A stretch of 64,000 nucleotides of DNA from Actinopolyspora lacussalsi (GTDB taxonomy: Bacteria > Actinomycetota > Actinomycetes > Mycobacteriales > Pseudonocardiaceae): assembly GCA_030803735.1 (NCBI GenBank), contig JAURUC010000001.1, forward strand, positions 4,402,001-4,466,000, given 5' to 3'. Of this stretch, positions 1-7,892 are shown piece after piece; position 1 is the stretch's first letter, and each line of letters begins with the position of its first letter. A program made the position numbers and the translations under genes. The notes beneath the pieces are model-generated. The model saw only the letters and a list, made by a program, of their open reading frames with translations, searched no databases and was not told the DNA's origin.

Positions 1-1
1 C

Positions 2-478
2 TGGCTGGCGACGCTGGTGGGCAACCTCCTGGGAGGTTGGGTGAGCATGTGGATGGTGGTGGTCGCCTTCCCCGGGTTGCACTCGGTGGCGATCGAGACC
101 GGCGAGAAGTTCGCCGAATCCGGTTTCGACCTGCGTACCTTCCTGCTGGCGGTACTGGCGGGCAGCACGATGACGCTGTTGACCAGGATGCGTATCGGCA
201 CCGATGACGACGTCGCACGGGTGCTGGCCTCGCTGGCCACGGCGTTCCTGGTGGCGGGCCTGAGCATGTACCACTCCGTGCTGGACACGCTTTTCATCTT
301 CGGCGGTATTCACGCCGGTGCGGGATACGGCTACGGATCCTGGATAGCGTTCTTCGGCTGGACGGTCCTCGGCAACGCGGTCGGCGGGATCGGGCTGACG
401 ACCTTTCTGCGGCTGGTCCGCAGTCACGAGCGGCTCTACGAGTGGCGGCGTACCGCTCCGGCCAGCCACCGACCGTGA
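2..478 (+). CDS. Formate/nitrite transporter family channel, C-terminal part
   Basis: The window opens inside this gene; the frame is open from base 2, so the true start lies upstream and the GTG at 17 is internal. About 158 C-terminal residues are visible. They hold several hydrophobic segments and two copies of the FNT-type glycine signature, GNLLGG near the left edge and LGNAVGG near the end, which in this family sit on the half-membrane helices lining the pore. Known members are pentameric channels for small monovalent anions such as formate, nitrite or hydrosulfide; the substrate cannot be told here because the selectivity residues are outside the window. The short arginine-rich tail is cytoplasmic by the positive-inside rule. 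Confidence 0.8.
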   Translation, partial: WLATLVGNLLGGWVSMWMVVVAFPGLHSVAIETGEKFAESGFDLRTFLLAVLAGSTMTLLTRMRIGTDDDVARVLASLATAFLVAGLSMYHSVLDTLFIFGGIHAGAGYGYGSWIAFFGWTVLGNAVGGIGLTTFLRLVRSHERLYEWRRTAPASHRP

Positions 479-569
479 TCGGTACACGAAGTGGTTACGG
501 CTGTGGAACGTTCCCGGTCGAGGTGTCTCATGGTCATTTTTGGTACACGGAAAGATTTGACCTGACAAT

Positions 570-581
570 TAGAATGAACCC
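570..581 (+). promoter_or_regulatory. Putative leaderless -10 of vapBC
   Basis: A TAGAAT hexamer at 570-575 is followed by six bases and then the ATG at 582, so transcription would begin at or next to the start codon. No Shine-Dalgarno sequence is present. No good -35 is visible 17 bp upstream. Inference from spacing only. Confidence 0.4.
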
Positions 582-854
582 ATGACAAGTGCGAGTGTAA
601 AACTAACCCCGCAGGGAAGAGTGTCAATCGTCTCCCAGCTGCGGCACGAACTCGGCTGGGGGCCGGAAACGGATCTGGTCGAGTACAGCGAAGGAAGCAG
701 AGTCATCATAGAGCCACGCGCTGACATGGTGCGACGCATCCAGGACATGGCACTCGGTGCACGAACGGAATCGGACTCGGTGGTCGACGATCTGCTCGCC
801 ACCCGCCGTTCCGAGGCGGCGGTCGAGCTCCACGAGATCGAGGGCGGGCACTGA
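582..854 (+). CDS. vapB: AbrB-type antitoxin (VapB)
   Basis: 90 residues. The N-terminal half (about residues 4-50) has the SpoVT/AbrB swapped-hairpin pattern (VKLTPQGRVSI, then a VIIEP strand), the DNA-binding fold of VapB/MazE antitoxins. The C-terminal 40 residues are acidic and helical, as expected of the arm that wraps the toxin. It sits directly before a PIN-domain toxin gene and its TGA shares one base with the toxin ATG, the usual coupled antitoxin-first order. Such antitoxins normally repress their own promoter and neutralise the partner RNase. Assigned from fold pattern plus context. Confidence 0.82.
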   Translation: MTSASVKLTPQGRVSIVSQLRHELGWGPETDLVEYSEGSRVIIEPRADMVRRIQDMALGARTESDSVVDDLLATRRSEAAVELHEIEGGH

Positions 855-1255
855 TGGTCGTCCTCGACGCGTCGGCGCTGTTGGCGCTGACCTACCGTGA
901 AGACGGCCACGAACACGTGACGGAGCAGTTGGCCGCAGGCGCCGTGATCTCGGCGGTGAATTGGTCGGAGGTCTCGCAAAAGCTCACAGTACAGAGCGGG
1001 GACGCCGAGCGGATCGGCGAGATGCTCGTGGCCACGGGACTGCGGATCGAACCGTTCGGCGCCGACGACGCGCGCAGGGCAGCGCGGTTGTACCCGCACA
1101 CACGAGCGGCTGGACTGAGTTTGGGAGATCGTTCCTGTCTGGCTCTTGCCGCCCGCTTCGGCCGTGCGGCGCTCACCGCCGACCTTGCCTGGAAAACAAT
1201 CGACGGCCTCGTCCTGGACGAGGAACTCATCCAGGTCGACCTCATCCGCGGTTGA
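854..1255 (+). CDS. vapC: PIN-domain ribonuclease toxin (VapC)
   Basis: 133 residues, the normal VapC length. The PIN acidic residues are visible: Asp in VVLDASALLAL near the N terminus, Glu in NWSEV (about residue 39), Asp in LGDRSCLALA (about 96) and Asp in LTADLAWK (about 115). These coordinate Mg2+ for cleavage of RNA, in many VapC toxins specific tRNA or rRNA sites; the target is not predictable here. It starts inside the antitoxin stop codon, so translation is coupled. The full acidic set suggests the toxin is intact. Confidence 0.85.
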   Translation: MVVLDASALLALTYREDGHEHVTEQLAAGAVISAVNWSEVSQKLTVQSGDAERIGEMLVATGLRIEPFGADDARRAARLYPHTRAAGLSLGDRSCLALAARFGRAALTADLAWKTIDGLVLDEELIQVDLIRG

Positions 1256-1388
1256 CCACGATCCGGACTTTCGCCCGGCTCCGCACGTGGTCGTTCCCCG
1301 TCACCCTGCTCCGTCCGAGCGCGCTCCGTTTCATCGCCCGGTGTCCGAGAGGTCTGCCCGGTTCGCCCCGGCTCCCCGCCTGATCCGA

Positions 1389-2474
1389 CTAACCGTCCTG
1401 ATCCCGCTGCTCGGCCTGCTGCTGGTTCGCCCGACGCTGTGCCTCGCGGTAGCCGTAAGCGGCGCGACGCACCGTGGCGTCGTCCTCCAGGCCGGATCCC
1501 AGCGCCCCAGCCGTAACTCCCATCGAAGTGACCAACCACGTCAACCCCAGGTAGTTGCTGATTCCGGCCGTGCCGCCGAGCGTACTGCTCAGCAGTTCGG
1601 GGTCGATCAGGAACAGACTCGCCGCCAGATTGAAGGCGAACAACACCACGTACAGGCATCCGACACCAATCATGATCGTCAGAATGGTGGAGGAGTTGTA
1701 CAGCATCCGCTGTTCCCGGTCGGCGGTGTAGCGCGGTTTCTCCCACAGGCTGTGTGTGATTATCAGCCACCCCGTCATCACAGTCACCGACACCACCAGG
1801 ACCACACCTCGACGCCACGGACCGAGCATGTCCGCCATCTGCCAGATGGTGCTCGACGTCAGCATGAAAATGGAGGTGCCCAGCGCGGCGGCCAGGGCTC
1901 CGGACATTCCCAACACCAGCCGCCACGGCGTGTTACTGCGAACCATCCCGGACAGCAGGCGGAGTTTGCCGCGCCGTCTCGTGGAGCGGTACCGCACCGC
2001 GATGGCCTCGCTGTCGGCCCCCTCACGCCGGATCGGACCCAGCAACTCGGTCGTTCCGCTCTGCAGCCCGCTGTCGGTTCTTTCCGAGCCGTTCAACTCG
2101 CCGAGCACACTGATCAGCAGTTGCCTGGCCCGGCGTTGCGGTTGGAGCCCGCCGAGGGAGGGCAGCGAAATCACTCCGACCCGCTCGTGCTCCGAGCCGA
2201 TGTCGGCCAGTACCGGATGCCCCGACTTGCGCAGCGGCAGATCGGTCACCGCTACCGCGTAGTCCCAGCCGTGCAGCTTACGCTGCCGTTCGGTCGCGTC
2301 TAGGATCTCCTTGCCGCTGCTGCGGCCCGCCGCGACCGGGTCGCGTACCACATCGACCGACCACTCGGACTCCTCGTCGAACTGTTCATCCAGGAGCCCC
2401 GGCAGATCCCCGCCCAGCGACCCGGCGATGTGACTAGGGAAGTCCGGATCGCTGACCAACCCCAGTGATGCCAC
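1389..2474 (-). CDS. Actinobacterial membrane protein of unknown function
   Basis: 361 residues from a GTG at 2474, chosen because AAGGA lies about 7 bases upstream; the frame is open back to 2552 but that extension looks non-native. The N-terminal ~170 residues are soluble and start with VASLGLVSDPDFPSHIAG, a Rossmann-like beginning, followed by a region typical of small conserved actinomycete proteins. The C-terminal half has four or five predicted membrane helices (for example ALAAALGTSIFML, GVVLVVSVTVMTGWLII, TIMIGVGCLYVVLFAF, NYLGLTWLVTSMG) and ends in a charged Q/R-rich tail. I do not recognise a function. It converges on vapC. Confidence 0.6.
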   Translation of the reverse strand: MASLGLVSDPDFPSHIAGSLGGDLPGLLDEQFDEESEWSVDVVRDPVAAGRSSGKEILDATERQRKLHGWDYAVAVTDLPLRKSGHPVLADIGSEHERVGVISLPSLGGLQPQRRARQLLISVLGELNGSERTDSGLQSGTTELLGPIRREGADSEAIAVRYRSTRRRGKLRLLSGMVRSNTPWRLVLGMSGALAAALGTSIFMLTSSTIWQMADMLGPWRRGVVLVVSVTVMTGWLIITHSLWEKPRYTADREQRMLYNSSTILTIMIGVGCLYVVLFAFNLAASLFLIDPELLSSTLGGTAGISNYLGLTWLVTSMGVTAGALGSGLEDDATVRRAAYGYREAQRRANQQQAEQRDQDG

Positions 2475-2854
2475 TGCATATTCCTTCCCGGTGATGATGA
2501 GAGTTCCTCGGCTCGCTTTTCGTAGCTGCTCGCTCGGCGGAACCTCGCGCACGGCTCATGAGCGGGTGCCCCGACATCGGGTAGCGATCTACACAACGTC
2601 GGGGCCGTCCTCGCGAGAGCCGCACGGGAGAACACGCTGCGGTGCCGATGGCGAGGGCGGTGGGAGTTCGGACCTCGGAAGTTCGGCCCGCGGGAGTGCT
2701 GGGAGTGCTGCACCGGGGACACCCGCTGCGACCCGCATGGCCGCGTCCCTACAGCGGTCCCGGCGGCGTCAATTTCGCGAGAAATTGGCGTCACCGGGTG
2801 AGGACCGCCGCGCGTGCCGGTTACGCGACCGCGGACCACGGCTGTTCGCGTCGC
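2475..2854. other. Intergenic stretch with a hairpin repeat copy
   Basis: About 380 bases between two minus-strand genes. No credible gene is seen. It contains the first copy of the dispersed hairpin repeat (2765-2792). The promoter of the downstream membrane-protein gene should lie here, but no clear hexamers were found. Confidence 0.5.
2765..2792 (+). repeat. Dispersed hairpin repeat, copy 1 (variant)
   Basis: Inner arms CAATTTC and GAAATTG enclose the tetraloop GCGA; a direct GGCGTC flanks both sides instead of the usual GGCG/CGCC outer arms. Same loop and inner arms as the five other copies at 19876, 22070, 44218, 57885 and 58605. Intergenic. Confidence 0.7.
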
Positions 2855-3190
2855 TCAGTCGTGTTCGATGCCCTTGCCGGTCGTAGACCGGGTACCGTGC
2901 GCGGTCGGCCGTCCCTTGCCGCGGGGTGGCTCCGGGGTCACCTCCGAACTCGAACGGCTGTGGCCCGGCACGTCGGAGGGCTCCTCCTCGGGCCCCGGAG
3001 TGGGCTCCGCGCCCTGCCGCAGCTCGTTCAGCCTGCCGGTCAGCTGCTCGATCACCGGAACACGAGCCGCGTGTGCCCGCTCGTGCTCCAGCAGGGTGTT
3101 CAGCTCGTCCTCGGTCAGGGAGCGGATGCGATGTCCCAGGGTGGAGAGCGGCATCTCGTCGTAGTCCGGTATCGGTAGTCGTGCCGTCAC
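2855..3190 (-). CDS. Small conserved actinobacterial protein, function unknown
   Basis: 111 residues from a GTG at 3190 with AAGGAG about 6 bases upstream; the longer open frame to 3526 is a shadow of the neighbour. The first ~60 residues form a predicted helical core (YDEMPLSTLGHRIRSLTEDEL, LLEHERAHAARVPVIEQL) that looks like a small dimerising helical domain. The rest is a low-complexity, charged Pro/Ser/Gly tail. It follows the 72-residue gene at 3238-3456 with a 47-bp gap on the same strand, probably one transcript. No function is assigned. Confidence 0.65.
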   Translation of the reverse strand: MTARLPIPDYDEMPLSTLGHRIRSLTEDELNTLLEHERAHAARVPVIEQLTGRLNELRQGAEPTPGPEEEPSDVPGHSRSSSEVTPEPPRGKGRPTAHGTRSTTGKGIEHD

Positions 3191-3237
3191 TGGATCTCCT
3201 TCCCGCACGCTCGTGCGGCCGGATCGGGGGTACGTGT

Positions 3238-3456
3238 TCATGCGGGTACGACCGGTGCCACCCAACCGTCGTCGGCGGTGGTCCAGTCCGCGCTGCGCGA
3301 CCAGCCCGCGGCGAGCAGCTCGTCGTCGGCCTCTACCGGTCCCGAGACCGTCGGTGGCAGTTCCAGCTCGGTCACCTCGGCTCCCCGGTCGTCGCGCACC
3401 GTCAGGACGGGGTTGTCGTCCTCGGTCGCCGTGATGAAGTGAGCGGTGTTGGCCAT
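3238..3456 (-). CDS. Small acidic protein, function unknown
   Basis: 72 residues starting with MANTAHFITATEDDNP. GGAGG lies about 8 bases before the ATG at 3456. The protein is acidic, with two short predicted strands (VLTVRDD, VTELELP) and Trp-containing repeats (GWSRSADW, DDGW). No signal peptide or membrane segment. It is first in a two-gene minus-strand unit with the gene ending at 2855. Not recognised. Confidence 0.6.
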   Translation of the reverse strand: MANTAHFITATEDDNPVLTVRDDRGAEVTELELPPTVSGPVEADDELLAAGWSRSADWTTADDGWVAPVVPA

Positions 3457-3696
3457 TCCCGTTCCTCCCGGTGTCGCCTCGCGGGTCGTGGTGGAGGGTT
3501 ACCCCGTGGGCGCTTCGGCTACGCATCCGAGAAGTCGGCGATGATTCCCAGCGGCGGTATGTCCGCGACAGTGGCGGGACGCGCGCGAGCCGTCCCGGTG
3601 GGCGGGATCGGGCGAGCGGGACCCTTCTCCGCGTGCGAGCTGCCGGTGCCTGGCGTAAGCAGGGATTTCCGGCCGGAAGGAATCGAGGTGGGACGA

Positions 3697-5676
3697 ATGG
3701 TGCTCGCTGCCGGGGAGACGACCGGCTATCTGGGGCCGATCGTGGCGCTGCTGTGCGCCGCGGGACTGATCGGTTACCTCAGCATCCGGCTGCGGATCGT
3801 GCCCATCGTGGGGTTCCTGTTGGCCGGGGTGTTGATCGGGCCGCATCAACTCGGACTGGTCTCGGATTCCGAAGTGGTCCGCGCGGCGGCCGACATCGGT
3901 GTGATGCTGCTGCTGTTCACCATCGGCATCGAGTTCTCGCTGGACCGCATGGCCTCGATACGGCGTTACGTGCTGCTGGGCGGTGGGCTGCAGGTCGTGC
4001 TCACCGTAGGGCTCACCACGGCGGTGTCGCTGCTCTTCGGCGTCGAGTGGCGTCCCGCGCTGCTCACGGGGCTGCTCGTGGCGCTGTCCTCCACCGCGAT
4101 CGTGCTCAAGGTGTTGTCCTCGTCGGGGCGCACCACCACGACGGTGGGCGGGACCTCGATCGCGACGTTGATCTTTCAGGACCTGGCCGTGGTGGTCATG
4201 GCGCTGCTCGTGCCGCTGCTCGGCACGGGCTCCGGCGGCGGGGTGCTGGAGCTGCTGCGTGCGTTGGGAACCGCGCTCGTGGTGCTGGTGGTGGTGCTTG
4301 TGGTGGCGCGCAAGGTGATGCCACCACTGCTGGAACGCGTGGCGCGGACCTGCTCGCCCGAGGTCTTCCTGCTGGCCGTGGTGGCCATCGGTCTCGGAAC
4401 GGCCTGGCTGACCTCGCTGGCCGGGGTGAGCGTGGCGCTCGGTGCCTTCCTGGCGGGACTCGTGGTCAGCGAGTCCAAGCACAGTTCACACGCGCTCGGC
4501 GAGGTGCTGCCGCTGCAGATCCTGTTCAGCGCCACGTTCTTCGTCTCCATCGGGATGCTGGTGGACCTGCGCGCCGTGCTGCGGATGTGGTGGCTGATCC
4601 TGCTGCTGGCCTGCGCGGTCGTGCTGCTCAAGGTGATCACCGGCGGAGTCGCGTTGTTGGCACTGCGGGTCGGGCTGCCCACGGCGGTGGCGGGTGGATT
4701 CCTGCTCGCCCAGGTCGGTGAGTTCTCGTTCGTGCTGCAGAGCGCTGGGCGCGCGGCCGGAGTGGAGCCGTTGGGGATGGGGGCCGACGGCGAACAGGTA
4801 CTGGTGGCCGTGACGGTGACGCTGATGATTCTCACCCCTGTGCTGGCCGCTCTCGGCGAACGGTTCGCCGAGGTGCTGCGGCGGCGCCGTCCCACCGGGG
4901 AAACGGCGGCGGTGGAACCGGAGGGCGCCGTGGGAGGACATGTGATCGTCTCCGGGTGGGGAGAGGTCGCCGCCGCGCTGACCACCGAGCTGCGTGCGCG
5001 GGACATTCCGGTGGTGGTGATCACGCTCGGCCCCGAGCTGGCCGCGGACGCCGAGCAGCGTGCCGACCGGGTGGTGCGGGGTGACTCCACGCACGGCAAC
5101 GTGCTGCACGAGGCCGGGCTGGCGACGGCGCGGTTGGTGGTCATCTGCGAGAACTCGGGGGAACAGGCCGCCCGAATCGCCGCCGTGGTCGCGCGGTTCG
5201 CACCGGAGACGTCGATCGTGGTGCGTCCGACCGATCGTGCCGGTGCGGAGGAACTCGTGCCTGCCGGGGTCGATCGGATCGTCGACACCGTCGGCGCCGT
5301 GGCTCACCCGCTGACCGACACCGTGCTGCGGCGGCTCGGGCGGCTCGATTCCGCCGGTTACCCGGACCCGAACACCCCGGTGGACTTCCGATTCGATCCG
5401 GCCACCGCCTGTCCGCACACCACCGAGATCGAGCCGGTGCTGCCGTCCTCGGCGGGTTGTACCGAGTGCCTGCGGCTCGGCGAGCGCGACTGGGTTCACC
5501 TGCGGACGTGTCTGCACTGCGGCAACGTGGGGTGCTGCGATTCTTCGCCGCACCGGCACGCCAGTGCGCACGCGGACACGTGCTCGCATCCGATCGTGGC
5601 CTCGGCGGAACCGGACGAGGACTGGGCGTGGTGCTACTTCGACCTGGCCAGACTGGAGCGTTCCCCGACGCGGTGA
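3697..5676 (+). CDS. CPA2 cation:proton antiporter fused to TrkA-N and UBP-type zinc finger
   Basis: 659 residues from ATG 3697; an in-frame GTG at 3688 has a better-spaced GGAAGGA and would add three residues. Residues about 8-390 are a Na+/H+ exchanger-type membrane domain of the KefB/CPA2 class with ~12 hydrophobic segments. Residues about 411-530 are a TrkA-N/RCK nucleotide-binding fold beginning HVIVSGWGEVAAAL. Residues about 571-645 are a UBP-type zinc finger: CPH, CTEC, CLHCGNVGCC, then HRHASAH and CSHPI, ending in the DWAWCYFD signature. Role inferred: K+ or Na+ efflux in exchange for protons, gated by nucleotide binding. The zinc finger is often a separate small protein next to such antiporters; here it is one chain. 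Confidence 0.85.
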   Translation: MVLAAGETTGYLGPIVALLCAAGLIGYLSIRLRIVPIVGFLLAGVLIGPHQLGLVSDSEVVRAAADIGVMLLLFTIGIEFSLDRMASIRRYVLLGGGLQVVLTVGLTTAVSLLFGVEWRPALLTGLLVALSSTAIVLKVLSSSGRTTTTVGGTSIATLIFQDLAVVVMALLVPLLGTGSGGGVLELLRALGTALVVLVVVLVVARKVMPPLLERVARTCSPEVFLLAVVAIGLGTAWLTSLAGVSVALGAFLAGLVVSESKHSSHALGEVLPLQILFSATFFVSIGMLVDLRAVLRMWWLILLLACAVVLLKVITGGVALLALRVGLPTAVAGGFLLAQVGEFSFVLQSAGRAAGVEPLGMGADGEQVLVAVTVTLMILTPVLAALGERFAEVLRRRRPTGETAAVEPEGAVGGHVIVSGWGEVAAALTTELRARDIPVVVITLGPELAADAEQRADRVVRGDSTHGNVLHEAGLATARLVVICENSGEQAARIAAVVARFAPETSIVVRPTDRAGAEELVPAGVDRIVDTVGAVAHPLTDTVLRRLGRLDSAGYPDPNTPVDFRFDPATACPHTTEIEPVLPSSAGCTECLRLGERDWVHLRTCLHCGNVGCCDSSPHRHASAHADTCSHPIVASAEPDEDWAWCYFDLARLERSPTR

Positions 5677-5900
5677 TCCGTCCCCGGTCGCCGGACTCCC
5701 GACCCGGCTGCCGTGGGACCTCGGGCGGTGCTCACTCGGGAAGCACCCGGGCACTGCTCATTCGGGTGTGCACCCGTTCGGTCGACCCGCTCCGCGTGCC
5801 CGGCGTCCCGCCGTGTGGTTGTGGTTCACACCGCTACGCGAAGCGGGTGAGTTTGCGTCGGGCTGTTGCCCTCGATCCGGCGAGTGATCACGCTGAGGGA

Positions 5901-7892
5901 GTGAGCGCAGATCGTGCGGAGGCGGTGACGTCCGCCCCGGGTGCGGCGCCCCGGCGCGGCGCCGGCCGCCGGGACGGCATCGCACCGCCCGCAACCGACT
6001 ACCGTGCTACCGGTGTCGTGTCCGCCCGACCGGTCGTGCTGGCGCGGCTGGTCTCCGCGCTCGTTCGGGAGGGACTGCTCGATCCCGAGCACGCCGCCCG
6101 GTGCGGACTCCGCATCCCGCTGTCCCGGGTTACCGCCACGGGCAGACTCGCTCCCACCGGGCCGATCACGTTGTCGGAAGGCACGGCACAGCCACGCACG
6201 CTGCGCGATCCAGCGGAACTGCTCGATGCGCTGCTGCGGCTGGAGCTGCTCGCGGGGGACCCGGACGCATGGCAGCGGCTTCGCGCCGATGTCGCGGAGA
6301 GCGTGGCGGCGCTGGCGCGTGCGCTGCGTGCCGAACGAGCGCGTGCCCGCGAACTCCGCGATTCAGTGTCCGCCGTGGACGTCCGGTGTCGACCGTTCAC
6401 CGCACTCCTCGGGGCGCTGCGCACGAGGCACGGCTCCGAGGATTCACTGCTGAGCTCCTTCGAGCAGTGGGTGATCGACGGGCACCCGATGCAGCCCGTG
6501 GCCAAGGTCAGATCCGGTCTCGGTGCGGCCGACGAGCACCGGTACGCTCCCGAGTTCGAGGTCGGGTTCGACATGCGGCTGGTGGCGGTGGCCCGGCACG
6601 CGGTATCCGGCGCTGATCACACCGGTGAGCTCGACGGTGCCGGGGCGATGTGGCGCGAGCTGCGCGCCGCCTTTCCGCGAGCGACCGAGGCAGCCGAGTC
6701 GGAGCTGCTCGAACGGGGGATTTCCCCCGCGTCGTACACGTTGATCCCGGTGCACCCGCACCAGCTGCGGTTCGCGATTCCGGAACTGCACGGGGAGGCC
6801 CTCGCCGCCGGAACCGCTGTGGTGCTCGACGCCACCGTCCCGGCGCGCCCGCTGATGTCGCTGCGCACGCTGGAGGCCCGGGAAGCCGGCCGCCCGCCGG
6901 GGTTGCAGGTCAAAACCGCCGTCGAGATACGGCTGACCGGCGCGGTGCGCGGGGTCTCACCGGGGGCGGTGGACAACGGCCCCGAGCTGTCCGCGCTGTT
7001 CGACCGCATCGTGTCGCGGGACCCCGACCTGTCACCTGTGGACGAGCACGGCCGACCGCGTTTCGCGGTGTGTCGGGAACTCGCCGCCGTCGGACACCGG
7101 CCCACCGGCTCGACGGGGGACGCGGATCGTGACAGGGCGCGTGCCCGTTCACTGGCGGCGGTGCTGCGCGAGCACCCGGGAGCGTCGATGGCCGGCGGTG
7201 AGGTGGCGCTGCCGGTGGCGGCACTGCTCGCCCGTTCCCCGCTGACCGGAAACAACGTGCTCGCCGATGTGCTGGCCGAACTGAACCCCGGCCTACGGAA
7301 CGGCCGGGGGAACGGAGCGGAATCCGCTCTCGACACCGCGCGTCGCTGGCTGCGGCTGTACCTGGGGCTGGGGATGTTCCCGCTGCTCGCGCTGCTGGTG
7401 CGCTACGGCATCGCGCTGGAACCGCATCCGCAGAACACCGTGCTGGCGCTGCGCGACGGCCTGCCGCACCGGCTGTTCGTACGGGACATCGGCGGGGTTC
7501 GGGTGCTGTCCGAGCGGCTGCGACGGCGCGGTCACGAGTTCGCCCCGCACCGGGATTCCGCGCTGACGGGCACCGATGCCGCGGCGTTGCGCGACAAGCT
7601 GTACTTCCCGCTGTTCGGCAATCAGCTCGGCGAGCTCGTGGCCGCCGCTGCCGCGTCCACCGGCTGTTCGGAACAACCGTTGTGGCGGGTGGTGCGGGGG
7701 AGCGCCGCGGGTGTCTTCGAGCGGTTGCGAACCACGGCCGCCGACGAGGACGAGGTCGCGGACTGCGACTCCGACGCCGAGGCGTTGCTGGACCGGCCGT
7801 GGCGGCTCAAGACGATGCTGGGGATGCGGCTGGCCGGGCTGGTCACCGAGCAGCGCTACGTTTCCGCGCCGAACCCGCTGTCGGCGACATGA
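5901..7892 (+). CDS. IucA/IucC family siderophore synthetase 1
   Basis: About 663 residues from GTG 5901; the start is uncertain because no well-spaced ribosome site is seen, and the first ~30 residues are low complexity. NRPS-independent siderophore synthetases join a carboxylate (often citrate or succinate) to an amine or alcohol through an acyl-adenylate. Visible family blocks: PVAKVRSG (about 200), LIPVHPHQL (about 283), VKTAVEIRLTGAVR (about 336), LEPHPQNTVL (about 506), RDIGGVRV. The first block reads HPMQPVAK where HPxHP is usual. It overlaps the next synthetase by four bases. No decarboxylase, monooxygenase or exporter lies beside it, so the product is unknown. Confidence 0.82.
   Translation: MSADRAEAVTSAPGAAPRRGAGRRDGIAPPATDYRATGVVSARPVVLARLVSALVREGLLDPEHAARCGLRIPLSRVTATGRLAPTGPITLSEGTAQPRTLRDPAELLDALLRLELLAGDPDAWQRLRADVAESVAALARALRAERARARELRDSVSAVDVRCRPFTALLGALRTRHGSEDSLLSSFEQWVIDGHPMQPVAKVRSGLGAADEHRYAPEFEVGFDMRLVAVARHAVSGADHTGELDGAGAMWRELRAAFPRATEAAESELLERGISPASYTLIPVHPHQLRFAIPELHGEALAAGTAVVLDATVPARPLMSLRTLEAREAGRPPGLQVKTAVEIRLTGAVRGVSPGAVDNGPELSALFDRIVSRDPDLSPVDEHGRPRFAVCRELAAVGHRPTGSTGDADRDRARARSLAAVLREHPGASMAGGEVALPVAALLARSPLTGNNVLADVLAELNPGLRNGRGNGAESALDTARRWLRLYLGLGMFPLLALLVRYGIALEPHPQNTVLALRDGLPHRLFVRDIGGVRVLSERLRRRGHEFAPHRDSALTGTDAAALRDKLYFPLFGNQLGELVAAAAASTGCSEQPLWRVVRGSAAGVFERLRTTAADEDEVADCDSDAEALLDRPWRLKTMLGMRLAGLVTEQRYVSAPNPLSAT

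Noticed and set aside
3734..4721. Long Arg/Gly-rich open frames overlapping the antiporter
   Set aside because: Alternate-frame shadows produced by high GC; the membrane-protein frame is unambiguous.
5457..5900. Apparent N-terminal extension of the first siderophore synthetase
   Set aside because: It is the antisense-like frame of the antiporter's zinc-finger end and its composition changes abruptly at 5901; homologues begin near the GTG at 5901 or later.
5677..5900. Iron-regulator (IdeR/DmdR) box before the siderophore synthetases
   Set aside because: Looked for the TTAGGTTAGGCTAACCTAA-type palindrome; nothing close to it is present.
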